A stretch of 64,000 nt of DNA, taken from positions 1,119,781-1,183,780 of the forward strand of contig NZ_SHKN01000001.1 of NCBI RefSeq assembly GCF_004217115.1. The letters are read 5' to 3'. The notes under the pieces are model-generated. The model did not search any database, was not told where the DNA came from, and saw only the letters and a list, made by a program, of their open reading frames with translations. The position numbers were made by a program, and so were the translations under genes. This document shows positions 63,530-64,000 of this stretch, piece by piece. Each line of letters begins with the position of its first letter. Position 1 is the first letter of the stretch. Source of the DNA: Ancylomarina subtilis. GTDB taxonomy: Bacteria; Bacteroidota; Bacteroidia; Bacteroidales; Marinifilaceae.

Positions 63530-64000
63530 TGTTCTAAAATTACATCTTTATAAATTCAAATAGTCGTTTATTTAATTGCCAGATTGCTGTTTGACAATTT
63601 TCGCTAACGATCCCCCTTATAATGCTAGTTGATCGCTCGTTCGGGCATAATTAACTCAAACGAACGAGGAACTTATTTAAGACTACTCAAAATATGCATT
63701 AAAAAAGAGAGAATCCAAAATAAAATTCATTCTTACACTCTTTCCCTAAAGGGAAGCTGAATTTCAACGACTTCCCTTTAGGGAATTTAAGGGTAAAGTC
63801 GTTGACTAGTAGCCTATTTTACTATTTGAACAAGCTCTTAATTATGAACTGATTATCTATTTTAGACAATCACACAAAATAAGATTAAAATTGTGAACTA
63901 TACAGTCTGAAATAGCTACACTCTTTGATAATCATTTCATGAAACCTGGTATCAGAATACGATTCTTTCAGAATCTTAAAACTTTTATAATTCGGTAATT
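63530..64000. other. Non-coding region at the right edge
   Basis: No gene. It holds a GCTAAC core at 63603-63608, an 8-bp stem CTCGTTCG / CGAACGAG at 63636-63668 and the second CCCTAAAGGG-type palindromic repeat at 63741-63806. The rest is plain AT-rich DNA. Confidence 0.5.
63741..63806. repeat. Palindromic repeat, copy 2 (CCCTAAAGGG type)
   Basis: Shares the order of hairpin (TTCCCTAAAGGGAA), linker CTGAATTTCAACGACTT, second hairpin (CCCTTTAGGG) and ATTTAAGGGTAAA with copy 1 at 62914-62985. Differences between copies mostly preserve pairing (CCCCTAAAGGGG against TTCCCTAAAGGGAA). Confidence 0.75.

Overview
The window looks like the chromosome of a low-GC, anaerobic or facultatively fermentative Bacteroidota, most likely a marine Marinilabiliales/Marinifilaceae-type organism. 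This placement is inferred from gene content, not from a marker gene. The support is a SusC/SusD pair, many Bacteroidota-type promoters (TAnnTTTG at -7), Bacteroidota lipoboxes and beta-barrels, a LytS/LytT-type regulator pair, a trimeric [FeFe]-hydrogenase and a butyrate kinase. I recognised no rRNA, tRNA or CRISPR array.

Layout. 0-2.8 kb: the N-terminal part of a U32 peptidase-family protein runs off the left edge. Next come an IS200-like tyrosine transposase and a tandem array of REP-like hairpin repeats that ends in the decayed tail of a second transposase. 2.8-8.5 kb: a cytoplasmic PAS histidine kinase, the HrpB helicase and a transglutaminase-like lipoprotein. 8.5-19.1 kb: one nutrient-uptake block on the minus strand. 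A LytS-type kinase and a LytTR regulator bracket a large HExxH metalloprotease and a SusC/SusD pair, which suggests peptide or protein uptake under dedicated control. 19.2-29 kb: ferredoxin-nitroreductase, KdsA (LPS core), a compact HydC-HydB-HydA hydrogenase operon, butyrate kinase, glycerate kinase and a beta-lactamase-fold hydrolase. This part speaks of fermentation with H2 and butyrate turnover. 29.5-39.5 kb: PBP1A, RarA, a long TPR protein, a cytidylate-kinase-like protein, an exported C1 peptidase, an orphan lipoprotein and a small beta-barrel.

39.5-53.4 kb is an envelope-export block, all on the minus strand. It holds an RND tripartite pump (fusion protein, permease, TolC-like), then a five-gene run (LolA-like protein, two FtsX/MacB-type permeases, an ATPase, a beta-barrel protein), then a MEMO protein with its radical SAM partner and an SRPBCC protein. 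53.6-57.4 kb: an exported oligoendopeptidase F, a 1.3-kb non-coding stretch with hairpins and an 11-bp tandem repeat, and a small unrecognised protein.

57.5-64 kb is accessory DNA. It holds an exonuclease-BRCT protein, a REP-flanked transposase, a PEBP-family protein, an AraC regulator, a membrane protein and TrmO, all on the minus strand. Between them lie recombination-site-like inverted repeats with GTTRGC ends, two 298-bp direct repeats and palindromic repeats. I regard this as the least explained region: it has the layout of a cassette array but no canonical integron attC sites and no integrase in view.
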